A stretch of DNA of 64,000 nt from Thioclava sp. SK-1 (GCF_001705665.1 NZ_MDHA01000029.1:1-64000); one strand, 5' to 3'; shown: positions 15,559 to 26,706, counted from the stretch's first letter. Made by a program: numbers and translations. The notes: a model not told the origin generated them from the sequence alone.

Positions 15559-16046
15559 GTGTCGTCGAGACTGGCGTCAGGCTGTCCTCGACAGACGGAA
15601 TTTCCCTGACAGCTCTGCGTCGGTATTTTGCGGTGATCATCCCGGCCAACTTGATCTGGGAGTTCGCGCATATGCCGCTCTACACGATATGGAACGAGGG
15701 CACCTGGGGTGAGATTGTCTTCGCAGCCGTCCATTGCACGGGTGGTGATATCCTGATCGCCATGAGCGCGCTGATGCTTGCCCTCATGCTGTCGGGCTGG
15801 GGCTGGCCCCTGGTCGCCTCGACGCGGCGGTCTGTGACCGTCCTGACGGTGGTGTTCGGGCTCGGATACACGCTGTTCAGCGAATGGCTCAACATCGTGA
15901 TCCGCGCCGCCTGGGCCTATTCGGACCTGATGCCAATCATTCCGGTCCTCGATGCGGGCCTGTCACCTGTGTTGCAATGGATCGTGGTCCCGCTGGTCGC
16001 GTTCTGGTGGGCCGTGTGGCCCTTCAGCACCGAGCGTGACGCGTGA
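15555..16046 (+). CDS. Integral membrane protein, unknown
   Basis: A 163-residue protein with four or five TM helices. Notable polar positions are NLIWEFAHMPLYTIW near the N-terminus and AVHCTGGDILIAM in the second helix, which could be metal or haem ligands. No family was recognised. It is translationally coupled to the SCO gene upstream (ATGA) and to CcdA downstream (TGATG), so it probably works in the same redox or metallation process. Confidence 0.7.
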   Translation: MSVVETGVRLSSTDGISLTALRRYFAVIIPANLIWEFAHMPLYTIWNEGTWGEIVFAAVHCTGGDILIAMSALMLALMLSGWGWPLVASTRRSVTVLTVVFGLGYTLFSEWLNIVIRAAWAYSDLMPIIPVLDAGLSPVLQWIVVPLVAFWWAVWPFSTERDA

Positions 16047-16783
16047 TGGGCATCTCCGGCATCGGCATCTTCGCGGCCTTCCTGGCGGGGGCCATCTCGT
16101 TCCTGTCGCCTTGCGTCCTGCCGCTTGTGCCGGGCTACGTATCCTATATCGCGGGTCAGCCGGATTTGCGCACGACGCGGTCGGTCGGCTTGCGGGCGCG
16201 CGCCGGGGCGCTCGGGTTGAGTGCCTGCTTTGTCCTCGGCTTTTCGACGGTCTTCGTCGCCCTCGGGGCCGGGGCCAGCGCGCTAGGGTCCCTGCTGCTG
16301 ACGTGGCGCACCGAGCTGAACTATCTCGGCGGCGCGATCATCATTCTGTTCGGACTGGTCATGCTGGGTGTCTTTCGTCTGGATGCGTTCTCGCGCGATA
16401 CCCGTTTCAATCTCGACATTCCCGGCGGTCGCCCGTTTGGCGCTTATGTGCTGGGGCTTGCCTTCGCCTTCGGCTGGACACCTTGCATCGGACCGATCCT
16501 CGGCGCGATCCTGACACTCAGTTCGACCTCCGGCGGCATGTCGGACGGCATCTGGCTGCTGTCGATCTATTCCGCTGGTCTGGGGGTGCCTTTCCTGCTG
16601 GCTGCGCTGTTCACCGACGCCATCGCCGCGCGGGTAAGGCAGATCGGCAAGGCCGGTCGCTGGCTCTACAAGGGCGCGGGTGTTGCCATGATCATCATGG
16701 GAGTTGCCATCATGACCGGGCAACTGTCACGATTTGCCTATTGGCTGCTGGGGACGTTTCCCTTTCTCGCGACGATCGGCTGA
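16046..16783 (+). CDS. ccdA: CcdA-type cytochrome c biogenesis / thiol transport protein
   Basis: A 245-residue six-TM protein of the CcdA/DsbD-beta family that moves reducing equivalents from cytoplasmic thioredoxin to the periplasm. Its two redox cysteines are in SFLSPCVLPLVPGYVSYIAG (TM1) and FGWTPCIGPILGAIL (TM4). It would keep the CcmG, TlpA and SCO cysteines nearby reduced. A GTG at 16043 is an alternative start. It ends the plus-strand block and faces the converging MauE-like gene. Confidence 0.9.
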   Translation: MGISGIGIFAAFLAGAISFLSPCVLPLVPGYVSYIAGQPDLRTTRSVGLRARAGALGLSACFVLGFSTVFVALGAGASALGSLLLTWRTELNYLGGAIIILFGLVMLGVFRLDAFSRDTRFNLDIPGGRPFGAYVLGLAFAFGWTPCIGPILGAILTLSSTSGGMSDGIWLLSIYSAGLGVPFLLAALFTDAIAARVRQIGKAGRWLYKGAGVAMIIMGVAIMTGQLSRFAYWLLGTFPFLATIG

Positions 16784-16793
16784 CGAACCTCGA

Positions 16794-16818
16794 ACCAGCC
16801 CTTGGCGCGATGGCTGGT
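16794..16818. terminator. Possible bidirectional terminator between convergent genes
   Basis: A 7-bp stem ACCAGCC (16794-16800) / GGCTGGT (16812-16818) lies between the convergent ccdA and glutaredoxin-MauE genes. There is no T-run, so the call is weak. The rest of 16784-16886 shows nothing else. Confidence 0.35.
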
Positions 16819-16886
16819 AGGTGAGGATCATCTCCACCACTCAGCAAGGTCGTACACGCCGCGCCTCTGTAGAGGTCGCGGGGCCG

Positions 16887-17651
16887 TCAGCCGATCAGGT
16901 AGACCCGGATCGGCATCCAGATGCCCATGACCATCATCATCAGGTTCTCGGTGAGCGAGACGAACCCCAGCGGCACGTTGCTGTCGCCCCCGACGCAGGC
17001 GCATTTCAATTCGCGCTTGTCGATGTATACCGCCTTGAACACCGATACCGCGCCGACGGTGCCGATGAACAAGGCCACGGGTGCCGAAAGCCAGGTGAGC
17101 GCCCCGGCGACCATGAGGATGCCGGCGAATGCCTCTCCGAAAGGATAGATCTTGCCGTAGCGCACCCAGCGGCGCGCCAGCAGGTCGTAATTCAGGAACA
17201 TGGTCGAGAAACTTTCCACATCCTGAAGCTTCTGCACTGCAAGCAAGCACATCGAGATCGCTATGAACCATTCCAGCGCGCGCAGGCTGAGGATGGTTCC
17301 AAAGCTGTACCACGACAGGCCGAGCGCCATCAGGAACGCGACGGCGAAAATCGCGATCACTGGCTGATAGGAGGTGTCCGAGCGTTCGCTTTCCGGCGCG
17401 TCGAGACCGAAATGCACCCGCAGATCGTCATGGCCGCCGATCCGTTCCTCGCCGATCCACGTTTGCGGCGTGGTCTCGACCCCGTGCTTTTCCATGAAGG
17501 CATCGGTTTCCTCACGTGTCGTCAGGTGATGATCCTCGACCTCGTACCCTTCCCGTTCAAGCAGGTCTTTGGACTTGAGACCGTAAGGGCAAAGATGATC
17601 CTGCATGACCATCCGGTAGAGTTGGGCTGATTTCGATGCGTCTTTCGGCAT
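16887..17651 (-). CDS. Glutaredoxin-MauE fusion membrane protein
   Basis: A 254-residue protein with an N-terminal glutaredoxin-like domain (about 1-85; active site HLCPYGLKSKDLLE, Cys21, and cis-Pro loop TTPQTWIGEERIGG) joined to a four-TM MauE/DoxX-like domain. The latter ends in the MauE mark KCACVGGDSNVPLGFVSL. MauE proteins support disulfide formation in methylamine dehydrogenase. The glutaredoxin site is CPYG, with Gly where Cys is usual, so it would act as a monothiol. Start at 17651 has GGAGG nine bases upstream. It is coupled to the DUF305 gene. Confidence 0.8.
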   Translation of the reverse strand: MPKDASKSAQLYRMVMQDHLCPYGLKSKDLLEREGYEVEDHHLTTREETDAFMEKHGVETTPQTWIGEERIGGHDDLRVHFGLDAPESERSDTSYQPVIAIFAVAFLMALGLSWYSFGTILSLRALEWFIAISMCLLAVQKLQDVESFSTMFLNYDLLARRWVRYGKIYPFGEAFAGILMVAGALTWLSAPVALFIGTVGAVSVFKAVYIDKRELKCACVGGDSNVPLGFVSLTENLMMMVMGIWMPIRVYLIG

Positions 17652-17673
17652 GGTGTTTCCTCCAGTTTCTGGT

Positions 17674-18546
17674 TCAGGCACCGCAACCGTAATATCCGCG
17701 ATACCCTGCACGCAGACCGGACCCAAGTTCGAGAACGAGATCGGCGTCCTGCATTTCGCCACTATTTGCGTCCAATATGCCGGGTCCGCTCGGCGCGCTC
17801 AACGCCACTGTCATGCCTTCCGTGCCCCAAGTGCTTCCGGCGTCGCCAGCCTCCAGCCGCACCAGATCGCCGCTGATCTTGGCGAGAGCTACACTCCCAC
17901 CGTCGATGCGGCCCACCGCCAGCGCAGGCCTGCTTGTGGTGGTGTAGGTGAACGTGCACGCGGCGCCGCCGGGAAACATCTGCGCAATGTCCTCCGTAGT
18001 AAGAAATTCGAGGTCGAGAATGGCGACTTCCGGGGTTGATAGCGCCTCGTCAAGGCTCATGATCTGCGTCGGTCCGCTTTCTGACTGTGCCGGACTGTCA
18101 CCGTTGGCGTCGATATCGTTCACCAGATAACGCATCTCGGCGATTTCCTTGTCCTGCGCATAGATGATCTCATCCGCCAGCTTGCGCACGCGCGGGTCCG
18201 AGATATCGGCGCGGCTGGAGGTCATGATCGCGATCGAGTGGTGCGGGATCATTGCCCGCATGTAGCTGGTGTCGCCCACCGTCACTTGGCTGCGGACCAG
18301 CCAAAGCGAGGCGGCAAAGACCACAGCGGCACCGATGAAGATGGCTGCGTTAGCCGTCTTGCTGGAATACATCGACAGCATGAAGCCCAGCATGATGATC
18401 GCCATGGTGGCACCCATCAGGAGAGCCATGTAGGCCCGCGTTTCCGACCAGAACACATGCGTCCAGAGGTAGGTATTGAGATACATCAGACCGAACATGA
18501 CGACGGTAGATGTGGCGATCATCGCGAAAAAGCGGCCATATGACAT
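17674..18546 (-). CDS. DUF305 membrane protein with C-terminal extension
   Basis: A 290-residue protein with three TM helices (to about residue 85), then a DUF305 ferritin-like four-helix segment. The signature is MRAMIPHHSIAIMTSSRADI, followed by RVRKLADEIIYAQDKEIAEM. Residues after about 150 form an extra domain containing CTFTYTTTSRPALAVGRIDG and a Cys near the end (YYGCGA), which I do not recognise. DUF305 proteins are common in copper and silver resistance loci. It precedes the glutaredoxin-MauE gene by 22 bases. The 132-base gap upstream may hold its own promoter. Confidence 0.8.
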   Translation of the reverse strand: MSYGRFFAMIATSTVVMFGLMYLNTYLWTHVFWSETRAYMALLMGATMAIIMLGFMLSMYSSKTANAAIFIGAAVVFAASLWLVRSQVTVGDTSYMRAMIPHHSIAIMTSSRADISDPRVRKLADEIIYAQDKEIAEMRYLVNDIDANGDSPAQSESGPTQIMSLDEALSTPEVAILDLEFLTTEDIAQMFPGGAACTFTYTTTSRPALAVGRIDGGSVALAKISGDLVRLEAGDAGSTWGTEGMTVALSAPSGPGILDANSGEMQDADLVLELGSGLRAGYRGYYGCGA

Positions 18547-18678
18547 GAAGTTGTCCTCTCTCGAAATCGTGAAGTCTAGAGGTGGAACAACTTTCCCGCG
18601 CTGGAATGTTCCGAAATAACTACAGTCAGTCGCACCTTATGGGTGGCGCTGCCCGCTGCGGAACATATCTAAGCCCGC

Positions 18679-19098
18679 TTAATCCGCTGCCCTGGCGGTC
18701 CGGGTCTTATCCTCTTCCATAGCCAGATCTGCGAGAATCGGACAATCAGGCCTGTGATCGCCAGCGCAGGCATCGACAAGGTGCGACAACGTCGCGCGCA
18801 TCTCGGTCAATTCTGCGATTTTCCGGTCGATCCGGTCGAGGTGTTCCTCGGCGATCTGCTTGACCTCGGCGCTGGCGCGTTCGGTATCGGCATAGAGTTT
18901 CAGCAGGCTCCGGCAGTCCTCGATGGTGAAGCCCAAGGCGCGCGCCCGGCCGAGAAATGCCAGCTTGTGGACGTCGCTCTGCCGGAAGCTGCGATAACCG
19001 TTGGCACTGCGCAGCGGCTCGACCAGCCCGATGTCCTCGTAGTAGCGGATGGTCTTCGCGGGAAGGCCGGACAGGTCGGCCACGTCTCCGATATTCAT
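18679..19098 (-). CDS. cueR: CueR-type copper-responsive MerR regulator
   Basis: A 139-residue MerR-family activator that senses Cu(I)/Ag(I). The DNA-binding domain has MNIGDVADLSGLPAKTIRYY, and the dimer helix leads to the two-Cys loop Cys111 and Cys119 (DACAGDHRPDCPIL), the CueR arrangement. It lies 18 bases downstream of copA on the same strand, so it is probably made from the copA promoter that it controls. Its targets are likely the five TTGACC...GGAA boxes in this window. Confidence 0.92.
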   Translation of the reverse strand: MNIGDVADLSGLPAKTIRYYEDIGLVEPLRSANGYRSFRQSDVHKLAFLGRARALGFTIEDCRSLLKLYADTERASAEVKQIAEEHLDRIDRKIAELTEMRATLSHLVDACAGDHRPDCPILADLAMEEDKTRTARAAD

Positions 19099-19116
19099 GA
19101 TCGTATTCTCCTTGTT

Positions 19117-21612
<2,496 letters not shown>

Positions 21613-21639
21613 GGGTGACTCCTGATCCTGGTCTTGCGA

Positions 21640-21670
21640 AAGATAAGGGTTCCATTAGCTGGAAGGTCAA
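21640..21670 (-). promoter_or_regulatory. CueR-type promoter of copA
   Basis: On the minus strand TTGACC (21670-21665) and TATCTT (21645-21640) are separated by 19 bp. The dyad ACCTTCC-N7-GGAACCC covers the spacer. It drives copA-cueR, giving autoregulation. It is back to back with the plus-strand box at 21699, only 28 bases away. Confidence 0.87.
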
Positions 21671-21698
21671 TAGATGCATCGAGGAATTTTTTCGGGCA

Positions 21699-21729
21699 TT
21701 GACCTTCCCATAGGGCAGCGGCCTAGATG
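21699..21729 (+). promoter_or_regulatory. CueR-type promoter of the CopZ-like gene
   Basis: TTGACC (21699-21704), a 19-bp spacer, then TAGATG (21724-21729). The left arm ACCTTCC is perfect, but the right half is degenerate, so binding may be weaker than at copA. It faces away from the copA box and drives the chaperone gene at 21753. Confidence 0.68.
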
Positions 21730-21752
21730 GCAGCATCAAGAAGGAGATCGTG

Positions 21753-21953
21753 ATGATCAGGTTCAGCGTGCCGGACATGAACTGCGGACATTGCACCGCG
21801 TCGATAGAGAAGGCCATTGTGACGATAGATCCACACGCGACTGTCACCTGTGACCTGACTGCGCGTTCCGTCGAGGTAGATAGCGCATTGGATGAAAGCG
21901 CTCTGAAGGCAGCGATTCATGATGCGGGCTACGGATCGGAAAGACTGACTTAG
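21753..21953 (+). CDS. copZ: CopZ-like copper chaperone (HMA domain)
   Basis: A 66-residue cytoplasmic HMA protein with the metal site PDMNCGHCTASIEKA (Cys about 11 and 14) and the usual beta-alpha-beta-beta-alpha-beta pattern. It carries Cu(I) to CopA or to CueR. It starts at 21753, six bases after AAGGAG, with a GTG one codon before as alternative. It is divergent from copA. Confidence 0.92.
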   Translation: MIRFSVPDMNCGHCTASIEKAIVTIDPHATVTCDLTARSVEVDSALDESALKAAIHDAGYGSERLT

Positions 21954-22151
21954 TCCCGGCAATTCCAGTCATTATTGAAATATTCCCTGCCATTTTCGCG
22001 TCTTTTGTCTGAATGGTGAACGTTGCTATGTACCTATTGCGCAACAGTTTTGAGCGCTTGCAGCGAGAATTCGCCTGCCTCGCTAGAATGTGTCAAACCT
22101 TCCCGCGCTGTAAGCGTTGACTAATTTGTCAAAACGTCCAATTTGCCATTC

Positions 22152-22574
22152 ATGAGAATGCGTGTCGCCATTTCAACATGGGTGAGAGCCCTCACTTGCT
22201 TCGCTTTTGCGTTGGCGCTGGTTCTGTCTCCACCTTCTGCGGCACACGCGGCCTCGGGAATGCATGATGGTCAGCATTCTGGATCGATCAGCTCCCTTCT
22301 CAGCAAACGGACAGTTGGTCAGGGAACTGATATCCACGCCGTCCACATGAAACACCCGGCGACAGTTGACGTGGATGACATATCCTCCGACATGGGTGAA
22401 ACAGAGCATCAATCAACTCAGTGTTGTAACGGAATATGCATTTCTGTCGTCATTCCAGACGCAGACTTGGTATTCCCGGATCCTATTGCTGCGAAAGAAT
22501 ATATGATCCTGAGCGGTCAGACGCATTCCGTCGAAACATCAGGGTTTCTGCGGCCCCCTCGATTCCTGATCTGA
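22152..22574 (+). CDS. Exported His/Cys-containing protein, unknown
   Basis: A 140-residue protein with a signal peptide (residues 5-32, ending AHAA), a His/Met-rich region (GMHDGQHSGS, VHMKHPATV) and a conserved-looking Cys cluster QCCNGICISVVIPDADLVF. It resembles small periplasmic proteins seen in copper loci but has no family I can name. The start has no clear ribosome site. Upstream (22094-22124) there is at most a degenerate CueR-like sequence. It heads the block that continues with a lipoprotein and the TolC homologue. Confidence 0.6.
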   Translation: MRMRVAISTWVRALTCFAFALALVLSPPSAAHAASGMHDGQHSGSISSLLSKRTVGQGTDIHAVHMKHPATVDVDDISSDMGETEHQSTQCCNGICISVVIPDADLVFPDPIAAKEYMILSGQTHSVETSGFLRPPRFLI

Positions 22575-22647
22575 AACGGCGCCCAATCCGGGTGTGAGCC
22601 TTGCGCAGACTCTGCGTGAGACATCGTTCATCAATCAGGATACCTTC

Positions 22648-22869
22648 ATGAAAATTCATCTAATTATGGGGGCTTCGGCCCTCGGGCTTGGCGCATGCGC
22701 CTATGAGCCTACCCCTTTGCCCTCCGTTGCGACACAACAGGCTGTCGTCAACGCGACCGTTTCGTCTCCGATCAGCTATCAAGATCCATTGGCTGGCTAC
22801 ACCTATCGTGGTCCGACCGGCCCCCGTGATTGGCGTTCCGTCAATCAAGAGCAGACGGAGGGCAACTGA
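22648..22869 (+). CDS. Small lipoprotein
   Basis: A 73-residue lipoprotein with lipobox ASALGLGAC (Cys about 15), followed by a Pro-rich unstructured region and YTYRGPTGPRDWRSVNQEQ. No family was recognised. It ends exactly at the start of the TolC-like gene (single-base overlap), so it may be a partner of that outer membrane protein. Confidence 0.7.
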   Translation: MKIHLIMGASALGLGACAYEPTPLPSVATQQAVVNATVSSPISYQDPLAGYTYRGPTGPRDWRSVNQEQTEGN

Positions 22870-24335
22870 TGCGGGTATCTAAGATTCCGCTGGTTCTTGG
22901 CTTTCCCCTAATTTTGGGTGCTTGCGCTACCGCAGTACCGGGTATCTACACGGAACCGAAAGCCGGCTTCGCCAACATTTCCAGCCAGGTCACACCGGCC
23001 ATCGGCAAACGGACGGCCTTCGCCGAAACCCAGGCCGAAAACGAAGCTCTCAAGAAACAGGTGCACAGCATGGTGCATCGGAAGACGATCTCGGCCGATA
23101 CGGCGGTTCAGGTTGCGCTGCTGAACAATAAGGGTCTGCAAGCGTCTTACGCCAATGTTGGCCTCTCGGCCGCTGAGGCTTGGCAGCAATCGACGCCGGA
23201 AAACCCGATCGTCTCAATTGGTGTCTTGGGAATCGGTGCGCCTGAACTCGGTGCCTACAGGGCGATCGAAGGGCTGATCCGGTCGAACGTCCTCGATGCC
23301 ACCACGCGCAAACAGCGCATGGCCATTGCTGATGCAAGCTTCCGGCAGGCTCAGCTCAATGCCGTGAACGACACACTTGCACTGGCCAATCAGACGCGAA
23401 AGGCATGGGTCGATGCAGTCGCCGCCTTCGAGGCAGTGAGCTATCTGCGGCGCGCGAAAGCGACCTCTGACGCCGGCTCGGAACTGGCTATGCGGTTGGG
23501 CGAGACCGGCGCACTCAACAAAGCTGGGCAGGCCCGCGAACAGGCATTCAATGCCGAACTGGCGGGGCAACTTGCACAGGCACGATTGAACGCCACTCGG
23601 TCCAAGGAGACTTTGACCAGGTTGATGGGCCTCTGGGGCACCGAAGTCGATTATTATGTGCCAGATGCACTTCCTGCACTGCCGCGTTCTGTCGGCCGTG
23701 TGACCGACATCGAGGCCAAGGCGCTAAGAAACCGGGTGGATCTGCGTGTTGCCAAACTTGGCCTGGAAGCGCAGGCCAAGGCGTTTGGTCTGACCGATCA
23801 GACCCGCATTGTCAGCGATCTGGAGATCGTTGCTGGAGCCGAGCTTGAGCGTGAAGTTGGCGGCGATGGCGACATTGAAACCAAGGCTTTGCCTCAGGTG
23901 GAAGTGGAGTTCGCGATCCCGATCTACGACACCGGCAAGGCCCGGATGCGCAAGGCGGAATTGTCTTATCTACAAGCGGCCAACGTGCTCGCAGAGAAGG
24001 CCGTGAACGTCCGGTCCGAAGCGCGGGGTGCTGAAGCCTCTTATCATGCCGCATACAAAATCGCTCGCCACTACCGCGACGTTCTGGTGCCGCTACGCAC
24101 GACCGTCGAAGAAGAGGGTTTGCTGTCCTACAACGGCATGATCACCAACACTTTCGAGCTGCTGACTGATGTGCGCGAGAAACTTGGCGCATCCCTGGAA
24201 GCGGCAAATGCAAAACGCGAGTTCTACATGGCACAGGCCGATCTGACCGCTGCGATCTATGGCGGCGGCGAAGGCGGTGGTGGTGCTGGTGGAGAGGGCG
24301 CATCACTTGCCGCCGGTGGCGGCGCAGGACACTGA
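22869..24335 (+). CDS. TolC-family outer membrane efflux lipoprotein
   Basis: A 488-residue outer membrane factor with lipobox LILGACATA and two long coiled-coil repeats typical of TolC/CusC proteins (LNNKGLQASYANVGLSAAEA, and RMGETGALNKAGQAREQAF-like segments). The C-terminus is a long Gly-rich tail. It would form an exit duct for a tripartite pump, yet no RND pump or membrane fusion protein is in the window. It sits in an operon with a multicopper oxidase and a cupredoxin-CusF protein. Confidence 0.85.
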   Translation: MRVSKIPLVLGFPLILGACATAVPGIYTEPKAGFANISSQVTPAIGKRTAFAETQAENEALKKQVHSMVHRKTISADTAVQVALLNNKGLQASYANVGLSAAEAWQQSTPENPIVSIGVLGIGAPELGAYRAIEGLIRSNVLDATTRKQRMAIADASFRQAQLNAVNDTLALANQTRKAWVDAVAAFEAVSYLRRAKATSDAGSELAMRLGETGALNKAGQAREQAFNAELAGQLAQARLNATRSKETLTRLMGLWGTEVDYYVPDALPALPRSVGRVTDIEAKALRNRVDLRVAKLGLEAQAKAFGLTDQTRIVSDLEIVAGAELEREVGGDGDIETKALPQVEVEFAIPIYDTGKARMRKAELSYLQAANVLAEKAVNVRSEARGAEASYHAAYKIARHYRDVLVPLRTTVEEEGLLSYNGMITNTFELLTDVREKLGASLEAANAKREFYMAQADLTAAIYGGGEGGGGAGGEGASLAAGGGAGH

Positions 24336-24346
24336 AAGGAACTGAC

Positions 24347-25705
24347 ATGTTAAACAGACGTCAATTACTCGGAGCCGGCGCGGCAGGTGCAACGCTGGTC
24401 TCTTCAAAAGCCTGGGGTCAAACCCTGAACATGGGCCTCCCTGAAGCCGCGCAGATGGACAGTGCGGCAACGGCGATTACGGCGCGTCCGTCGTCAGGGC
24501 CGGAATACACACCTGTGGTCACGCTGAACGGGTGGACCCTGCCGCACCGGATGAACAACGGGGTCAAGGAATTTCACCTCGTCGCCGAACCGGTAGAGCG
24601 CGAACTTGCAGACGGGATGATCGCGCATTTGTGGGGTTACAACGGCCAATCCACCGGGCCGACGATCGAAGCAGTCGAAGGCGACCGGGTCCGCATCTAC
24701 GTCACCAACAAGCTGCCGGAAGGCACCACGGTGCATTGGCACGGGCTCATCCTGCCCTCGGGCATGGATGGGGTCTCCGGGTTGAGTCATCCCAGCATCC
24801 CGCCAGGGAAAACGTTTGTCTACGAATTCGACTTGGTGAAGTCCGGCACGTTCATGTACCACCCCCATGGCGACGAAATGGCGCAGATGGCGATGGGGAT
24901 GATGGGCATGTTCGTGGTCCATCCCAAGGATCCCACCTTCATGCCGGTGGATCGCGATTTTCTGATCATGCTGAATGCCTTTGACATCGATCCCGGCACA
25001 TACGTGCCCCGCATCATGACGATGACGGACTTCAACCTGTGGACGTGGAACAGTCGGATCTTCCCCGACATCGATCCGCTGGTCGTGAACAAGGGCGACA
25101 AGGTGCGAGTACGCGTCGGCAACCTCACGATGACAAACCACCCGATCCACATGCACGGCTATGACTTCAAGGTCACCTGCACGGATGGTGGCTGGGTGCC
25201 GCCAGAAGCGCAATGGCCGGAGGTCAGCATCGACATCCCTGTAGGCGCGATGCGCGCCTATGAGTTCGTCGCAGACCATCTGGGGGATTGGGCGATTCAC
25301 TGCCACAAGTCGCACCACACCATGAATGCCATGGGTCACGATGTGCCGACATTCATCGGGGTCAACAAGAAGCCGCTGACCCAGAAGATCCGTCAGTTCC
25401 AGCCGGAATACATGCCCATGGGCATGTCCGGCATGGGGGACATGGCGAAAATGGAAATGCCGCTGCCTGACAACACGATCCCGATGATGACGGGTTGGGG
25501 GCCCTACGGCCCCATCGAGATGGGCGGCATGTTTTCGGTCGTAAAGGTGCGGGACGGCATCGACGCGGACGATTACTCCGATCCCGGCTGGTACGAAAAT
25601 CCTCCGGGCGAGATGGCCTACGAATGGACTGGCGAATTGCCCGAGTTCGCCTCGAACAACAGTCCCAAGACCATTCTCACACCAAAACCAAACTCGAAGG
25701 GCTGA
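24347..25705 (+). CDS. Multicopper oxidase (CopA/laccase-like), Tat-exported
   Basis: A 452-residue periplasmic oxidase with a Tat signal (MLNRRQLLGAGAAG). Copper ligands are complete: VHWHG (His130, His132), YHPHGDE (His172, His174), HPIHMHGYDF (His265, His268, His270) and IHCHKSHHTMNAMGH (His318, Cys319, His320). The type 1 site is at residue 319 instead of near the end, leaving about 130 residues with a Met-rich start (PMGMSGMGDMAKMEM) that are not part of a standard cupredoxin domain. It is distinct from the oxidase at 10313. Confidence 0.92.
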   Translation: MLNRRQLLGAGAAGATLVSSKAWGQTLNMGLPEAAQMDSAATAITARPSSGPEYTPVVTLNGWTLPHRMNNGVKEFHLVAEPVERELADGMIAHLWGYNGQSTGPTIEAVEGDRVRIYVTNKLPEGTTVHWHGLILPSGMDGVSGLSHPSIPPGKTFVYEFDLVKSGTFMYHPHGDEMAQMAMGMMGMFVVHPKDPTFMPVDRDFLIMLNAFDIDPGTYVPRIMTMTDFNLWTWNSRIFPDIDPLVVNKGDKVRVRVGNLTMTNHPIHMHGYDFKVTCTDGGWVPPEAQWPEVSIDIPVGAMRAYEFVADHLGDWAIHCHKSHHTMNAMGHDVPTFIGVNKKPLTQKIRQFQPEYMPMGMSGMGDMAKMEMPLPDNTIPMMTGWGPYGPIEMGGMFSVVKVRDGIDADDYSDPGWYENPPGEMAYEWTGELPEFASNNSPKTILTPKPNSKG

Positions 25706-25747
25706 ACGGCCCTTCGTCGACTCCAACCAAACCTAAAGGAAAACCAA

Positions 25748-26437
25748 ATGAAAAAACTTCTTCTGAGCACCTCTCTCGTCCTTTTCGCTTCAACGGGGGC
25801 TTTCGCTGACGTTGGTCATGCCAAAATGGCCATCGGTATGCCCGGCCATACGGCAAAAGTCGACCGGACGATTGATGTAACCCTGCTTGAAAACGACGAA
25901 GGCGAAATGCTGATCGAGAGTGAGGAGATGACCATCAAGCAGGGTGAAACCATACGCTTCAACATCACGAACAAGGGTGAGCTGGAACACGAGTTTGTTC
26001 TCGACACGCTGGAAAATATCGCCGAGCACAAGATCGAAATGGCCAAGATGGACATGGAACACGACGACCCGAACCGTATCCGTCTTGATCCGGGTGCCAC
26101 GGGCGAGGTCGTCTGGACGTTCGCGAATGCTGGTACGTTCGAAGCCGCGTGCCTGATCCCGGGTCACTACGAATCCGGCATGCACCGTGCGGTCTCGGTG
26201 GGGGACCAGATAGCTCAGGCTGACGTGGAATACACGAGCGGGACCATAAAGAAGATCGACGCCAAGGCCGGCAAGGTCACAATCATCCACGGCCCTCTGG
26301 TCAACCTCGATATGCCCGCGATGACGATGGTATTCCGCGCGGACGAAGCGATAATGGCCAAGATGGCAGAAGGTCAGGACATCGAGTTTGTTGCCGACCG
26401 GGTCAAGGGCAAGCTTACTGTCACGCAGATGAAGTGA
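25748..26437 (+). CDS. Cupredoxin fused to a CusF domain
   Basis: A 229-residue periplasmic protein. After the signal peptide, residues about 38-155 form a plastocyanin/azurin-like cupredoxin with ligands His81 (LEHEFV), Cys135, His140 and Met145 (CLIPGHYESGM). Residues 164-229 form a CusF-like Cu(I)/Ag(I) chaperone domain (TSGTIKKIDAKAGKVTI, then LDMPAMTMVFRA with the Met ligands). The fusion may couple copper redox change with hand-over to an efflux pump. It starts 42 bases after the oxidase gene. Confidence 0.9.
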   Translation: MKKLLLSTSLVLFASTGAFADVGHAKMAIGMPGHTAKVDRTIDVTLLENDEGEMLIESEEMTIKQGETIRFNITNKGELEHEFVLDTLENIAEHKIEMAKMDMEHDDPNRIRLDPGATGEVVWTFANAGTFEAACLIPGHYESGMHRAVSVGDQIAQADVEYTSGTIKKIDAKAGKVTIIHGPLVNLDMPAMTMVFRADEAIMAKMAEGQDIEFVADRVKGKLTVTQMK

Positions 26438-26446
26438 AGACTGACC

Positions 26447-26477
26447 TTGGGGCCGAGGCGTACATGCCCGGCCCCAA
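26447..26477 (+). terminator. Terminator after the cupredoxin-CusF gene
   Basis: A 9-bp GC-rich stem TTGGGGCCG (26447-26455) / CGGCCCCAA (26469-26477) follows the stop at 26437. It has no long T-run. It probably ends the plus-strand copper operon before the convergent ATPase gene. Confidence 0.55.
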
Positions 26478-26523
26478 CGCTTTGAGGCAATTAAATCAAG
26501 CGCTACGGAGGTAGCCGAGCATT

Positions 26524-26706
26524 ATGAATTTTCTGATAACCTGCACATGCGCCCTTGCGCTCGTCTTTCCGGCTTTCTCAGTGAACGCTTCCAGTGGCAA
26601 AGGTCAGCAACCTCATGCAGCAATACACGTTTTGCTGAAATGGAAGTATCGTCCAGCTTCACGTTCAATACGCGGATCGTCTAAAGCCTCAATCGCCGTA
26701 GTCTGA
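26524..26706 (+). CDS. Possible remnant of an exported protein (60 codons)
   Basis: The ATG at 26524 opens a good signal peptide ([19 protein letters not shown]), then a stretch with no recognisable fold, and the frame ends inside the 3' end of the convergent ATPase gene. The ribosome site GGAGG at 26506-26510 is well placed but 13 bases off. It may be the 5' part of a small periplasmic metal protein whose remainder has been lost. Confidence is low. Confidence 0.3.
   Translation: MNFLITCTCALALVFPAFSVNASSGKGQQPHAAIHVLLKWKYRPASRSIRGSSKASIAVV

Noticed and set aside
18560-18605. A possible CueR box upstream of the DUF305 gene
   Set aside because: The dyad (ACATTCC...GGAAAGT) has a six-base centre in place of seven and lacks TTGACC and a -10 at 19 bp, so it was not called.
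22094-22124. A CueR-like sequence before the 22152 gene
   Set aside because: Only the left arm ACCTTCC is good; the right arm and -35 do not match. Too weak to annotate.
24494-25726. A 410-codon minus-strand frame rich in His and Arg
   Set aside because: It is the complement of the second multicopper oxidase; no domain or ribosome site.
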